Source of the DNA: Verrucomicrobiota bacterium
GTDB lineage: Bacteria; Verrucomicrobiota; Verrucomicrobiia; Limisphaerales; AV2
Length of the DNA stretch: 37,360 bases
NCBI GenBank assembly: GCA_003218515.1
Contig: QHNT01000347.1
Location: 1 to 37,360, forward strand
Reading direction: 5' to 3'
The translations under genes and the position numbers were made by a program. Under the pieces are notes generated by a model, which saw nothing but the letters and a program-made list of their open reading frames with translations, was not told where the DNA came from and searched no databases. Positions 8,078 to 16,470 of this stretch are shown here, piece by piece; the first letter of the stretch is position 1; each line of letters begins with the position of its first letter.

Positions 8078-10687
8078 ATGCGCCGGAGAAGTCTACGGTT
8101 CGCCGGGGCGCTGGCTCTGATTCTTCAGATTTACCTGGCCGGGCCGGTCACTTGGGCGGCACCCGTCGTCAGCAGTTTTTCACCCGCCACGGGCAGGCCC
8201 GGCACGCAGGTCGTCATCAACGGGTCGGGCTTTTCGACGGCGACACAGGTGAAGTTCGACACGACAATCGCGGATTTCAACGTCACCTCGGACGCTCGAA
8301 TGGCAGCGACGGTGCCGTTGGACGCGACGAGCGGACAAATCCGCGTGACGAATCCGACCGGCACCGGCGTCAGCAGCGGCAATTTTCTGGTCGCGCCGCG
8401 CATTTCCGGTTTTTCGCCCCTGCGCAGCGCGACGAACACCGGGGTGACCATCCATGGGTTCAATTTCGTCGGCACGACCAACGTGCTGTTCAACAACAAG
8501 CCCACGTCGTTTGCGGTCACCGCAGTGACCCAAATCCAGGCAACGGTGCCGACCGGCGCGACCAATGGCCCGATCACGGTTCAAACAACAGCCGGGAGCG
8601 CGACCACGACCAACGACTTCATCATAATTGGCCCGGCACCGATCATTGATGATTTCTCGCCCGGCGTGGGCGCGCCAGGAGTGGGTGTCATCATCAGCGG
8701 CGTCAACTTCAGCGGCCCTGTGACAGTAAAATTCAACGGTGTGACCGATCCCATGGCCGCGGTGACTGCGCCGACGCAAATCAGCGCGCAGGTGCCCGCC
8801 GCCGCCACCACCGGCAGGATTTCAGTGACGACCCCGGCCGGCACCGCGACGAGCTCAAACACCTTCTTCGTGACGAAAGCGCCGGTGATTACCGATTTCT
8901 TCCCCAGTCGCGGCCAAACGAACTTTACCCGGGTCACGATCGAAGGGATCAACTTCAACATTGCGCCGGTTTCCGGCGTCGGGTTTAACGGCAAGGGTGT
9001 GACCGGCATCTCGACCCCGGCAGCCAATCAAATTGTTGTTACCGTTCCCAACGCAGCCACCACCGGACCCATCACGGTCACCAACAGCTTTGGCGTCGGC
9101 ACGAGCAGCAACGACTTCGTCATCACTCGTGCCCCGATCATCGATTGGTTTGACCCCGTCGTGGGACCGCCTGGCACGCCGGTGACGATCTCCGGCGTGA
9201 ACCTGAGCAATGGCCCGACGGTTTTAAAATTTAACGGCGTGAACGCAGGGTTTACCGTGACGGGCCAGAGCGGAACCCAGATCCGAACCGCCGTGCCGGG
9301 CGGAGCCACGAGCGGTCCCATCACGATGACAAACGCGTACGGCGGCTTTGCCACGACCAGCAACTTCTTCGTCACCGGCTCGGCCCCCTACGTTAGTGCT
9401 CTTTCGCCGGGCGCCGGCCCGCGCGGGACGACCGTGCTGATCACAGGTGGCAACTTCACAAATCCAGTGGCGGTGAAATTCAACGGCGTGACCGACCCCG
9501 CAGCCACGGCAACCGCGCTCACCCAGATTCAGACGACGGTGCCCGCCAATGCCACGACCGGCCCGCTGACCGTCACCACGAGTTACGGTACGAGCGCCAA
9601 CAATCCGATCTTTTATGTTCCGCCGCGGCTGACCGGTTTTTCTCCGACGAACGGAATCGTGGGCAGCAGCGTGGTCATCACAGGCGCCAACTTCACCAGC
9701 GCCAGCAGCGCTCTGTTCAACCTGGCCGCCGCGAATTTCACCGTCACAGCGTCGAACACGATTTCCGCTGTCGTGCCCGCCAACGCCACCACCGGTCCGT
9801 TGACCGTCACCACGCCGGGCGGAGTCATCATCAGCACCAACAATTTTCGCGTGCAGCCGAACATCAGCAGCTTCTCGCCGACGCTCGGCCCCGTGGGAAC
9901 GCCCGTCACGATTCTGGGCACCAGCTTCTTCAACGTCACAAACGTTTCGTTCAGCAACACCAGCGCCGCGAGCTTCAACGTTATTTCTCCGACCGAGATC
10001 CGGACGACCGTGCCGTCCGGCGCCAGCACCGGACCCATTCGCGTTTCAACACCGGACGGCACCGCGGTCAGCGCCACCAACTTCTACGTCACCAGGAGCA
10101 GCGATCTCGCCGTCGGCGTGACAGCTTCGGCGGCGTTGCAGACGCCGGGCCAATCGCTGACTTATGCGCTGGTGGTGACGAACAAAGGTCCCTCGATTGT
10201 GACCGGAGTGACGCTGACCAATACGCTTCCGCCGGGAGTCACTTTCGTTACCGCCAATTCCAGCCGCGGAAGCTGCACGTTCAGCAACGGCAAGGTGACG
10301 TGCCCCATGGGTGTCCTGATCAACGGCACAGGAGAGACCGCCACCATCACGGTCATCGCGCCCAACGAAGGCGTGCTGACCGACACCGCGATGGTTACCG
10401 CTGTGGAACCTGACCTCAACCCTGCCGATAACACGGCGTTGGCGGTGACGACGGTCGTTTCGGACGCGTCGCGGACGCTCCGGATCGGTCTGGCGCCCGG
10501 CAGTCGGGCGGTCATTTCGTGGCCGACTTCCGCCGTGCCCTTCACGCTGCAATTCCTCAATTTCTTTGCCGGGTCGAATAACTTCTGGCAGCCGGTAACG
10601 AACCCGCCGGCCATCGTCAACGGACGCAACTCGGTCACAAACAACGCGTCGAGCGGAGACAAATTTTTCCGCCTGCAAAAACCGTAG
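8078..10687 (+). CDS. Secreted protein with eight IPT/TIG repeats and a DUF11 domain
   Basis: An 869-residue exported protein. Residues 1-29 are a signal peptide (RRRSLRFAGALALIL core, likely cleaved after WAA). From about 30 to 670 there are eight consecutive IPT/TIG immunoglobulin-like repeats of about 80 residues, each opening with a I..FSP..G..GT.V.I.G.NF pattern and closing with TTGP(I/L)TV.. and a NFFV-type strand. A DUF11 domain follows at about 675-795 (SYTLVVTNKGPS-like, NTLPPGV, NPADNTA), then a roughly 70-residue C-terminal module ending SGDKFFRLQKP that recurs in verrucomicrobial exported proteins. The role is probably adhesion or cell-surface structure. A TTG at 8030 would add 16 residues before the signal peptide, so I prefer the ATG at 8078. 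Confidence 0.85.
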   Translation: MRRRSLRFAGALALILQIYLAGPVTWAAPVVSSFSPATGRPGTQVVINGSGFSTATQVKFDTTIADFNVTSDARMAATVPLDATSGQIRVTNPTGTGVSSGNFLVAPRISGFSPLRSATNTGVTIHGFNFVGTTNVLFNNKPTSFAVTAVTQIQATVPTGATNGPITVQTTAGSATTTNDFIIIGPAPIIDDFSPGVGAPGVGVIISGVNFSGPVTVKFNGVTDPMAAVTAPTQISAQVPAAATTGRISVTTPAGTATSSNTFFVTKAPVITDFFPSRGQTNFTRVTIEGINFNIAPVSGVGFNGKGVTGISTPAANQIVVTVPNAATTGPITVTNSFGVGTSSNDFVITRAPIIDWFDPVVGPPGTPVTISGVNLSNGPTVLKFNGVNAGFTVTGQSGTQIRTAVPGGATSGPITMTNAYGGFATTSNFFVTGSAPYVSALSPGAGPRGTTVLITGGNFTNPVAVKFNGVTDPAATATALTQIQTTVPANATTGPLTVTTSYGTSANNPIFYVPPRLTGFSPTNGIVGSSVVITGANFTSASSALFNLAAANFTVTASNTISAVVPANATTGPLTVTTPGGVIISTNNFRVQPNISSFSPTLGPVGTPVTILGTSFFNVTNVSFSNTSAASFNVISPTEIRTTVPSGASTGPIRVSTPDGTAVSATNFYVTRSSDLAVGVTASAALQTPGQSLTYALVVTNKGPSIVTGVTLTNTLPPGVTFVTANSSRGSCTFSNGKVTCPMGVLINGTGETATITVIAPNEGVLTDTAMVTAVEPDLNPADNTALAVTTVVSDASRTLRIGLAPGSRAVISWPTSAVPFTLQFLNFFAGSNNFWQPVTNPPAIVNGRNSVTNNASSGDKFFRLQKP

Positions 10688-10823
10688 CTGCCGACGGCTG
10701 CCATGACGCTCCTTTCCCGGTTCACTTGCGGCGCGCGAAGCTGGTGTGGAGATGTTTGTTCTCCCGGCGAAACTTTTCCTTCCTTCAGGTTATTGACTTT
10801 GAACAAATTGATCTGCCCCGCCG

Positions 10824-12662
10824 ATGTCAAAAGTTAACCTCTTTGCCGGGTTTGTTTTCCGCCCTGTGGGGCCGCCTCTCTTGGCATTCCTCGCCTCCTG
10901 GCTGATTTGCGTTTCACCAGCCGCGCAGACAACAAACGGTGTCGTCGATTGCAGCGAAAGCGGTCTCCGCTCTGCCTTCGGTCGCGGCGGCGGGCCGTAC
11001 ACCTTCAACTGCGGCGGTACGAACACAATTACACTGACAAATACGATTGTCGTCTCAAAGAATACCATTTTGGATGGAACCGGCCAGACCCTGGCCATTA
11101 GCGGGGGAAATCTCGTGCGTCTTTTCACGGTTAATCCCGGAGTCAAGTGCACTCTGATGAATCTGGCGCTTATCAGCGGTGAGGACAGCGGTACCAGCGG
11201 CACCAATGGCGCTCCCGGCCTCAGTGGCAGCGGCGGAGCGATCTATAACAACGCCGGGAACGTCACTCTTGTCTCCTGCACGCTCTCCAATCACACCGCC
11301 GCCGGCGGCGTCGGCGGCGATGGCGTGGTTGAACTCAGCGGCCGCGGCGGCGCCGGCGGCAGCGGCGGCAACGCTTCGGGCGGCGCCATCTTCAACAACG
11401 GTGGAACGTTGTTGCTCACCAACTGCGCGTTTTTCGGGAACGTCGCCACCGCCGGCGTCGGAGGGATTGGAGCCGACGGCATTTCGAGCGGCAATGGCAA
11501 CAGCGGCGGTAATGGCGGCCCGGGCGGCCGCGGGGCGGGCGGCGCAATCTACAACGCAGCGGCCGGAACAGTCGTCGCTTACGATTGCACGTTTGCCAGC
11601 AATCGTGTCAGCGGCGCAAGTGGTGGCGACGCCGGCAATGGCACGGGCCTCAGTTCCAACGGGGCCAACGGGCCGCCTGGCGCCGGTCTCTGTGGCGGCA
11701 TTTATAACGAAGGTGGAAATCTCACCCTTCTGTTCAGCACATTCAACGGCAATGGCGCCAGCGGCGCGAATGGCGGAAACGGCAAAGCCGGCGCGGGCGA
11801 AGCCTACGGCTCGGGCGGCACTCCAGGAAGCGCAGCCAGCGGCGGAGCGATTTTCAATAGCGCCGGAACATTGGCGGCGACAAATTGCACTTTCTTCGGG
11901 AATTTTGTCGCCGGCGGCACCGGCGGCAATGGCGGCGATGGCGGCACTTTCGGATTCGGCGGTAACGGCGGCAATGGCGGCGATGGCGGAGCCGGCAATG
12001 GCGGCGGCGTTTTCAATACGGCCAACGGTCAGGCGATTGTCGTCAATTGCACCATCTCCGACAGCAGCGCGCAGGGCGGAGCCGGCGGCAGCGGCGGAGC
12101 GGCGGGCAGTCTGGTGAGGAAAGCCGGTCAAACGGGAGGGCCGGGGAAGAACTTCGGCGGCGGCATCGCCAATGACACCGGAACCACCAGACTGAAGAAC
12201 ACCCTGCTTGGATACACAACCGCTGGCGACAATGGCGCCGGCAGTATCACCGACGGCGGCTACAACCTCAGCGACGATGCGAGTGTCGCCCTGTCCGCAA
12301 CCGGCAGCCTCTCCGGCACGAATATTCAGTTGCAATTGGGATTTCTGGGAAGCAACGGCGGACCGACGCAAACGCTGCCATTCACTGCGACCGATAGCCC
12401 TGCCATCGACGCGGGTGACGACTCCGCTTGCTTGCCCACCGATCAGCGCCACTATGCCCGCTCCGGACGATGCGACATCGGAGCGTATGAGTTCAACGGT
12501 TTCGTTACCTCTGCCACGCTGAACATCCGCCGCCAGACGAATCAAGTGGCGCTCTCGTGGACCACGGCTGTTCCCGGTTATTCACTGCAATCGAACCCGA
12601 ACCTGTCACCAACGAACTGGACCGCTCTGACGAACCCGCAGCACCGCCGCCACCAAACTTAG
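10824..12662 (+). CDS. Glycine-rich choice-of-anchor Q domain protein, 3' end replaced
   Basis: A 612-residue exported protein with a signal peptide (hydrophobic LLAFLASWLICVSPAA, cleaved near residue 35). Residues 45-110 resemble the start of a right-handed beta-helix (NTITLTNTIVVSKNTILDGT). Residues 110-440 are Gly/Ala/Asn-rich blocks of the NGGNGGDGG kind broken by short conserved lines such as GGAIFN and LTNCTF, as in parallel beta-helix rungs. The choice-of-anchor Q signature follows: SPAIDAGD (about 526-533) and SGRCDIGAYEF (about 547-557). The last 10 residues (NPQHRRHQT) are encoded by the inserted repeat at 12636-12671 and replace the end of the KFFRL-type C-terminal module present in the upstream gene, so the protein is truncated. 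Probably cell-surface or secreted. Confidence 0.8.
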   Translation: MSKVNLFAGFVFRPVGPPLLAFLASWLICVSPAAQTTNGVVDCSESGLRSAFGRGGGPYTFNCGGTNTITLTNTIVVSKNTILDGTGQTLAISGGNLVRLFTVNPGVKCTLMNLALISGEDSGTSGTNGAPGLSGSGGAIYNNAGNVTLVSCTLSNHTAAGGVGGDGVVELSGRGGAGGSGGNASGGAIFNNGGTLLLTNCAFFGNVATAGVGGIGADGISSGNGNSGGNGGPGGRGAGGAIYNAAAGTVVAYDCTFASNRVSGASGGDAGNGTGLSSNGANGPPGAGLCGGIYNEGGNLTLLFSTFNGNGASGANGGNGKAGAGEAYGSGGTPGSAASGGAIFNSAGTLAATNCTFFGNFVAGGTGGNGGDGGTFGFGGNGGNGGDGGAGNGGGVFNTANGQAIVVNCTISDSSAQGGAGGSGGAAGSLVRKAGQTGGPGKNFGGGIANDTGTTRLKNTLLGYTTAGDNGAGSITDGGYNLSDDASVALSATGSLSGTNIQLQLGFLGSNGGPTQTLPFTATDSPAIDAGDDSACLPTDQRHYARSGRCDIGAYEFNGFVTSATLNIRRQTNQVALSWTTAVPGYSLQSNPNLSPTNWTALTNPQHRRHQT

Positions 12663-12671
12663 GACGCTACC
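12636..12671. repeat. Half copy of the 7883-7970 palindromic element
   Basis: This stretch matches 7937-7971 except for one extra T (AAACTTAGGACG against AAACTAGGACG). Only the right half of the element is present. It overlaps the end of the choice-of-anchor Q gene and supplies its stop codon. Confidence 0.85.
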
Positions 12672-12680
12672 ATCCGCCGC

Positions 12681-13754
12681 TCAAGGCAGCCGCGTCACAT
12701 CGATGTTGCGCGCATCGCTCACGCCGATCTCAAGCAGCGCGGCGTTTTGGTAGAGTTCGAGATTCGTTTTCACCTCCGGCACTTTCGAGGCCTTGCGCTG
12801 ACGGTCGATTTCCTGAATTGAAAGCACGTCGAGCGCGACCGGGTCGGTGCTGAACCAAAGCTGGTTCAACTCGACGGAAAAATGGAGCATCGTCTGTTCT
12901 TCGCCCTGGTATTGACAGATCAACGCGTCAACGATGTTCAACGCCACGCGGTCCCCCAACGCAATCCGATCGTCGATGATCGGGCGAACCAGAATCTCCG
13001 GCACCGCGGAGGCCAGGCGATCGGGGTCGTTCTCGAAGCGAAGTGTGTTATCGACGCTGCTCATGGCCAGACCCCAGAGAGCGCCGGAGACGCCGACCAG
13101 ATTGTGATTCAACAGTGGGGTGATGTTGACGACTTTGGTTATCTGCTGCGTGACCAACCTGGAAAAATAAGAGTTACGACCGATGCCTTCGCCTTTTTTG
13201 CCGAATTCCAGATCGCCCCACACGAGTTGGCCGATCAGGGCCATTGGATAATAGACTTTCTCGTCGTATCCCGCTTCCGCAGCGCCGGCCACACGAACGC
13301 CGTAGCGCTCGGCCAGGTCAAAAAATTTAGCCTGGCGCAAGTCCGAGAGGTGTTTGTCCCATACGACGATCTGTTTGGGCGGCAGCCCGGCCGCCAGCAG
13401 GCTTTTGACGACGGCCTCCACCACCGCCGGGCGCGTGCCGCTGGTCGGGCCGGGCGTGGAGCAGACTTTCAGGCCGATCGTGTCCTGCGTGGAAATCAAA
13501 CTGAGCCACGCCTCCTTGGGGGTGGCTCTGCCGGTCAGATTGGTCAGTCCGCGCTGAATCATGGGAGGGATCTTGTCCGGCTGTGGATTAAACGTGACCG
13601 TGGCGTTCGGCGCCTGCACCATCACCACTCGCGCGCGCCTGACGGGTCCGCGATTCGGCGCGTTGGTTTCCGCCGCGCTCTCCGATGACGGCAGCCACAG
13701 GCAAAAGGCGAGGCTCAAAAAAATTGATGAGACCCGCGTCATGACCAGGCGCAT
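12681..13754 (-). CDS. DUF362 domain-containing exported protein
   Basis: A protein of 357 residues with an N-terminal signal peptide (MTRVSSIFLSLAFCLWLPSS). Recognisable DUF362 features are the early GLKVCSTPGPTSGTRPAVVEA segment, the VVKSLLAAGLPPKQIVVWDK helix-strand, the KVVNITPLLNHNLVGVSGALWG stretch and the FSTDPVALDVLS motif near the end. No cysteine-rich ferredoxin motif is present. The function of this family is not established. The frame is open to 13940, but the upstream part overlaps the divergent TPR gene and has no family similarity; the ATG at 13754 (or 13742) puts the signal peptide at the N terminus. It is convergent with the choice-of-anchor Q gene and divergent from the TPR gene with a gap of only about 50 bp. 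Confidence 0.8.
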   Translation of the reverse strand: MRLVMTRVSSIFLSLAFCLWLPSSESAAETNAPNRGPVRRARVVMVQAPNATVTFNPQPDKIPPMIQRGLTNLTGRATPKEAWLSLISTQDTIGLKVCSTPGPTSGTRPAVVEAVVKSLLAAGLPPKQIVVWDKHLSDLRQAKFFDLAERYGVRVAGAAEAGYDEKVYYPMALIGQLVWGDLEFGKKGEGIGRNSYFSRLVTQQITKVVNITPLLNHNLVGVSGALWGLAMSSVDNTLRFENDPDRLASAVPEILVRPIIDDRIALGDRVALNIVDALICQYQGEEQTMLHFSVELNQLWFSTDPVALDVLSIQEIDRQRKASKVPEVKTNLELYQNAALLEIGVSDARNIDVTRLP

Positions 13755-13803
13755 TCTGTGCGTTTCTTGACTCGTAGGGCGACGAATGTTACCACCGTGC
13801 CTG

Positions 13804-15573
13804 ATGGTGACCATCAAAAAGCCGGTCGCTCCGTTTTCGGCGTTGACTCTGACGGTTCTCGGCCTGGTCCTGTTCAACGGATGCGCCGAGCCTGGTCCAG
13901 CGGCGCTGCTGCAGGGCGAACGCCTCTTGCGCGATGGCAATTACGCCCGGGCTATTCAGAAGCTGGAGCAGGCCGCGCGACTGCTGCCCCGGGACGCGCG
14001 AGCATGGAATCACCTGGGTCTCGCCTACCATGGCGCGAGGCGGTCGGAAGACGCCGCCAAAGCCTACCAACAGGCGCTGGCGCTTGACCGGAACCTCGCC
14101 GCCGCGCACTACAACCTCGGCTGCCTTCACCTTGAACAGAACAACGTTGCCGCCGCCCAGGCGGAATTCACCAGTTACACCGGCCTTCGGCCCAATGCGT
14201 TCGACGGTTGGATCAAACTGGGCACGGCCCAACTGCGCGCGCACCAGCTCGACGCGGCTGAAAAAAATTTTCGCCAGGCGGTCAAACTCAACCCGCGTTC
14301 GGCCGAAGCGTGGAACGGCCTGGGCCTCGTGCAGACACAGCGTCGGCGTTACCAGGAGGCCTGCCAACAGTTTAACGCGGCGTTGCGCGCGCAACCGGAA
14401 TACGCGCCCGCGCTGCTCAACGCGGCGATCGTTTCGCATCAATATTTGAATGGCCGCGCCCTCGCGCTGCAGAAGTATCAGGAATACCTCGCGCTCCAGC
14501 CGCAATCGCCGAACTCAGCCGGCGTCCGACAAATCGTCAATCAGCTTGAGCTTGAGCTTCGTCCGCCCGCGCGTCAGGTCCCCACTAATCCGCCGCCTCA
14601 AGTCGCCTCGCTCCCCCAGCCTGCGCCGGCACCGCCGACAACCAACAAACCAACGCCGAACGCGAGCGCCAACAAATCGTTGGCTGCTTCATCAACGCAG
14701 TCCGCCGCAGTTCTGCCGCCGCGAACGAACCCCGTGACATCCGCGCCTCCGACGCGCGTGGTCGCCGCCACGTCACCGCCGCCGGCCAAAAGCGAAAGCC
14801 CGCCCGCGCCGCCGCCGAAGGTCGAAGTCGTGCGTTTGACGGAAGAAGAACCCATCCGGCCCGCGCACGACGCCGAGTCGAATTCTGAGTCGCGTTCGCC
14901 GAACACAACGTCGCGGAAGCCCGCAGTCACGAATACTGCGCCTGACTCAACATCCGCATCCGCCGGCAGCGACTCGACCAGGCAGAAAAATGGATTCACC
15001 GCGCGGCTGAACCCGCGAAACTGGTTTCGTCCCAAGGAGAAACCGGCTTCTCCGAGCGTTATCGATCGCTATAAGTATCGTTCGCTGGCGCCGCCGAAGC
15101 CAGGCAACCGCGCCGAAGCGGAACGGCTGCTCACTCAAGGCGTCCAGGCGCAGGAACGGAACCGATTGGGCGAAGCCATCGAGGCCTATCGCCAGGCAGC
15201 GAAGACCGACCCGACGTTCTTCGACGCGCATTACAATCGCGGCGTGGCGGCCTACGAGGCAGGCGATTTGCCGCAATGCCTGCTCGCCTACGAGTGCGCG
15301 CTGGCCATCAATCCGGTTTCGGTGAAGGCTCGCTTCAATTTCGCGGTGGCGTTGCAGAAGGCCAATTATCCGCGCGACGCCGCCGACGAACTGGAAAAAC
15401 TGCTCGCCAACAATCCCTCCGAAGCGCGCGCGCACTTCGCTCTGGCCAATCTGTATGCGCAGCAACTGGACCAGCCGGCCAAAGCGCGCGACCATTACCT
15501 CCGGCTGCTCGAGTTGGAACCGCAGCATCCGCAGGGGACCGCCGTCCGCTACTGGCTGGAGGCCAATCCGTGA
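13804..15573 (+). CDS. TPR-repeat lipoprotein
   Basis: A protein of 589 residues. The N terminus is KK followed by a hydrophobic segment and LVLFNGC, a slightly unusual lipobox with the candidate lipidated Cys27. About seven tetratricopeptide repeats follow at residues 35-250 (for example AWNHLGLAYHGARRSEDAAK), then a Pro/Ala/Ser-rich low-complexity linker of about 170 residues, then a second TPR block at about 430-585 (HYNRGVAAYEAGDLPQCLLA). TPR arrays are protein-protein scaffolds; the partner is unknown. The layout suggests an envelope-tethered scaffold with a flexible middle. An in-frame ATG at 13786 would add six residues ahead of the signal; I prefer 13804. CvpA and DnaG genes follow in the same direction. 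Confidence 0.8.
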   Translation: MVTIKKPVAPFSALTLTVLGLVLFNGCAEPGPAALLQGERLLRDGNYARAIQKLEQAARLLPRDARAWNHLGLAYHGARRSEDAAKAYQQALALDRNLAAAHYNLGCLHLEQNNVAAAQAEFTSYTGLRPNAFDGWIKLGTAQLRAHQLDAAEKNFRQAVKLNPRSAEAWNGLGLVQTQRRRYQEACQQFNAALRAQPEYAPALLNAAIVSHQYLNGRALALQKYQEYLALQPQSPNSAGVRQIVNQLELELRPPARQVPTNPPPQVASLPQPAPAPPTTNKPTPNASANKSLAASSTQSAAVLPPRTNPVTSAPPTRVVAATSPPPAKSESPPAPPPKVEVVRLTEEEPIRPAHDAESNSESRSPNTTSRKPAVTNTAPDSTSASAGSDSTRQKNGFTARLNPRNWFRPKEKPASPSVIDRYKYRSLAPPKPGNRAEAERLLTQGVQAQERNRLGEAIEAYRQAAKTDPTFFDAHYNRGVAAYEAGDLPQCLLAYECALAINPVSVKARFNFAVALQKANYPRDAADELEKLLANNPSEARAHFALANLYAQQLDQPAKARDHYLRLLELEPQHPQGTAVRYWLEANP

Positions 15574-15801
15574 TCCGATGTCAACATTGCGGCAGACCTG
15601 TCCCAGGAATTGACACTACGCGGCTGCGCCGACGCTCAAGCCGCCGGTTTTTCCGCCACCCGAACTGGAGGCACGAAAGACGCTATCTCTTTCTCTGGCG
15701 CGCGAAGCGCGTGGGCCGTCGTTCGCGCAATTTTTGGGGCTGGCAATCTGCCGCGAGTTCGCTAGCCTGTTGACTGAATCGAAAGAGCATCCGGCTGATT
15801 T

Positions 15802-16443
15802 ATGAACAACCTCGGTATTAATTGGTTTGACCTGTTCGTGCTCGTCATGCTGGTGGTCGGCATCTTCGTCGGCCGTAAGCGCGGCATGTCCCTGGAGTTG
15901 CTCTCGGTGCTCCAGTGGTTGATGATTGTCTTCGTCGCCGCCATCGCCTGCGAACCCTTCGGAAGAATGCTCGCCGAGTTGTCCGGCATCAGCCCCGTTT
16001 TGACTTACACCGCCGCGTATCTCCTGGCTGCGATTTTGATCAAGATCGTCTTCATCATGATCCGGCGCATGGCTGGCGAAAAACTCGTGGCCAGCGATGT
16101 GTTCGGCAATTTCGAATACTACCTCGGCATGACGGCTGGCTTGATCCGCTTCGCCTGCATCACTTTGTTTGTCATGGCGCTGCTGAACGCCAAACAGGTC
16201 AGCAAAGCCGAACTGGACGCCAAGCTCAAAGAGCAATTGGATTGGGCCGGCAGCATCTATATTCCTCCATTCGGCTCGATTCAGCGCGCCGTCTTCGAAG
16301 AGTCCATGACCGGCCGCGCGGTCAAACAATATCTGTCAGCAGAATTGATTAACGTTGATCCCGCCGCCGGCAAAGGAGTCGCTCATGAAGGCATCGGCCG
16401 GCGACGCGAGCGCGACGTCAACGACGTCATGAGTCCGAAATAA
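15802..16443 (+). CDS. CvpA family membrane protein
   Basis: A 213-residue inner-membrane protein of the CvpA (colicin V production) family. It begins NWFDLFVLVMLVVGIFVGRK-type sequence, with GxxxGRKRGMSLEL after the first transmembrane segment, which is the family hallmark, and has three further hydrophobic segments at about 33-50, 65-83 and 107-130. The C-terminal 80 residues are soluble and charged. The exact role of CvpA proteins is unsettled; they are linked to envelope integrity. The gene sits 27 bp ahead of dnaG and is probably co-transcribed with it. The 228-bp gap upstream holds no convincing gene. Confidence 0.85.
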   Translation: MNNLGINWFDLFVLVMLVVGIFVGRKRGMSLELLSVLQWLMIVFVAAIACEPFGRMLAELSGISPVLTYTAAYLLAAILIKIVFIMIRRMAGEKLVASDVFGNFEYYLGMTAGLIRFACITLFVMALLNAKQVSKAELDAKLKEQLDWAGSIYIPPFGSIQRAVFEESMTGRAVKQYLSAELINVDPAAGKGVAHEGIGRRRERDVNDVMSPK

Positions 16444-16470
16444 CCACCGGCGCCAGCCCGGTTTTCCCTC

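Noticed and set aside
11170-12120. Periodic sequence as a CRISPR array
   Set aside because: The repeats are short, variable glycine-codon runs in frame with a coding sequence, not constant repeats with unique spacers.
11055-12545. Long open frame (about 496 codons) on the - strand opposite the Gly-rich gene
   Set aside because: It is a by-product of the GGC/GGN-rich repeats; the translation is Ala/Gly/Arg-rich without domains, while the + strand has a signal peptide and a choice-of-anchor Q motif.
15570-15773. Possible 67-residue zinc-ribbon-like protein (GTG start, CQHCGRP) after the TPR gene
   Set aside because: It has only one CxxC pair followed by an Arg-rich, low-complexity tail and relies on a GTG overlapping the previous stop; not convincing.
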